Assembly (NCBI GenBank): GCA_030604325.1
Contig: JAUVWC010000102.1
Span: 1-5,771, forward strand
Reading direction: 5' to 3'
DNA from: Candidatus Zixiibacteriota bacterium
GTDB lineage: Bacteria > Blakebacterota > Blakebacteria > Blakebacterales > Blakebacteraceae
DNA length: 5,771 bases
The notes below the pieces were generated by a model. That model was not told where the DNA came from and searched no databases. It saw only the letters and a list, made by a program, of their open reading frames with translations. Made by a program: the position numbers and the translations under genes. Of this stretch, positions 5,058 through 5,771 are shown in pieces (positions within the stretch are counted from its first letter, which is position 1; the number at the start of each line of letters is the position of its first letter).

Positions 5058-5771
5058 CGATCGGCTCCTCTTCAGGGGTCGCAAGCGGCGCACGCCCCGC
5101 ATGATCCCCCACCTCGTGGCGTGACAACTCTTGCAGATATTCGGCGATAAGAGCCTCCATGCCATCAAGGGCTTCGAGCCGCAACATCGCATGCCGCAGG
5201 CGGCTGCCGCACCAGAGCCCCTTGGTGTAGTTGCTGATATGCCTGCGGATCTCCCTCATCCCCCGTACCTCACCCTTCTCTTCGACATTGAAACGAGCAT
5301 GGAACAGAGCAAAGTCGAGCCGTTGCCGGGGTGAAGGTTCGGGAGGAATAACGCCGGTCTCCAGGTAGGCCTTGCTGCGTTTGAATATCCAGGGATTACC
5401 GATAGCGCCCCGGGCGATCATGACGGCTTCACAGCCGGTCTGCTCCAGCATCGCTTTGACGTCTTGCGGCCGGAACAGGTCTCCGCTTCCAATTACAGGT
5501 ATGAGGCTCTCGGCGACCAGGCGTGTAATTCGGCTCCAATCGGCCTGTCCCGTATAGCCCTGTGTGCCTGTGCGGGGATGGAAAGCCACGGCTCGGGCAC
5601 CCTTCTCTGCCGCAATCCGAACAGCATCCAGGTATACGAGGTTAGACTCATCCCAACCCGCACGCATCTTGACCGTCACCGGGCAGGGAACCGAATCCAC
5701 CACGGCCGCGACCACTTCCCCATAAAGGCCAAGATCCTTCAGGAGAGCGCAACCGGCCAGTTTCCTGGTTA
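5050..5771 (-). CDS. dusB: tRNA-dihydrouridine synthase, DusB-like, 3' part (5' end outside window)
   Basis: FMN-dependent enzyme that reduces uridine to dihydrouridine in the tRNA D-loop region, using NAD(P)H, in the cytoplasm. The reading frame is open to the right edge and gives 239 residues of the middle and C-terminal parts. Visible family signatures, numbered from the first full codon: RKLAGCALLKD at 2-12 (the segment that normally follows the catalytic NMGCP loop), the K34 motif VTVKMRAGWD, HPRTGTQGYTG at 64-74, the phosphate-binding VIGSGDLF at 92-99, and IARGAIGNPWIF at 118-129. The C-terminal part has the helical-domain motif MREIRRHISNYTKGL, which favours the DusB/NifR3 type. The catalytic cysteine must lie just beyond the right edge. 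A GTG at 5715 is an internal valine, not the start, because homology continues upstream of it. The last codons contain the Shine-Dalgarno of larB, and the stop overlaps the larB start by 8 nt. Family is sure; subfamily DusB is likely. Confidence 0.93.
   Translation of the reverse strand, partial: TRKLAGCALLKDLGLYGEVVAAVVDSVPCPVTVKMRAGWDESNLVYLDAVRIAAEKGARAVAFHPRTGTQGYTGQADWSRITRLVAESLIPVIGSGDLFRPQDVKAMLEQTGCEAVMIARGAIGNPWIFKRSKAYLETGVIPPEPSPRQRLDFALFHARFNVEEKGEVRGMREIRRHISNYTKGLWCGSRLRHAMLRLEALDGMEALIAEYLQELSRHEVGDHAGRAPLATPEEEPIGA
5065..5070 (-). promoter_or_regulatory. Shine-Dalgarno of larB (GAGGAG)
   Basis: GAGGAG lies 7 nt before the GTG at 5057, inside the final codons of dus. It is the best ribosome binding site in the neighbourhood. 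It decides the larB start, because an upstream in-frame ATG at 5192 would add 45 residues that are not LarB-like and merely overlap dus. Confidence 0.8.

Noticed and set aside
5058..5192. Upstream ATG at 5192 as the larB start
   Set aside because: The added 45 residues are out-of-frame dus sequence without LarB similarity, and the GTG at 5057 has a GAGGAG site at 7 nt.
5713..5715. GTG at 5715 as a dus start
   Set aside because: The frame continues to the right edge with Dus-like sequence (RKLAGCALLKD), so this is an internal valine of a gene truncated by the window.
1..5771. CRISPR array, tRNA, rRNA, riboswitch, terminator or insertion sequence
   Set aside because: The window is filled by tightly packed coding sequence. 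I saw no regularly spaced direct repeats, no tRNA-like cloverleaf, no transposase motif or terminal inverted repeats, and no hairpin followed by a T-run at a gene end.

Overview
This 5.8-kb window is high-GC bacterial DNA in which every supported gene lies on the minus strand, so transcription runs from the right edge to the left edge. In transcription order: the 3' part of a DusB-like tRNA-dihydrouridine synthase gene, larB, larC, a PorV/UPF0164-like outer-membrane beta-barrel gene, a 39-codon remnant of an enolase gene, an ftsB/divIC-type divisome gene, mgtE, and the first codons of another gene cut by the left edge that may be an ABC ATPase.

The layout is that of one tightly packed operon. 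Each junction either overlaps (8 nt dus/larB, GTGA larB/larC, ATGA larC/porV-like, ATGA eno remnant/ftsB, TAATG mgtE/next) or has a gap of 1 to 7 nt. No stretch longer than a few bases is without a gene. I see no internal promoter, terminator, RNA gene, mobile element or CRISPR array. The operon promoter is probably to the right of the window.

The genes do not form one pathway. LarB and LarC make two steps of the nickel-pincer nucleotide (NPN) cofactor; their usual partners LarE (sulfur transfer) and LarA-type apoenzymes are not in the window. Dus modifies tRNA, the barrel protein acts in the outer membrane, FtsB/DivIC acts in septum assembly, and MgtE moves Mg2+. The outer-membrane barrel with a signal peptide points to a Gram-negative (diderm) host. 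A PorV/UPF0164 barrel, high GC and an eno-ftsB neighbourhood would suit a member of the FCB group such as a Gemmatimonadota- or Latescibacterota-like lineage, but this is an inference from general family knowledge, not a firm placement.

The most notable observation is the enolase remnant. The conserved enolase N-terminus is intact for about 33 codons, then stops abruptly beside a 12-bp perfect palindrome. It ends in a stop codon overlapping the ftsB start, as a full eno gene upstream of ftsB would. About 390 codons, including all catalytic residues, are missing. It is either a real, nearly clean deletion of a central glycolytic gene or an assembly collapse. I found no convincing new multi-gene system.
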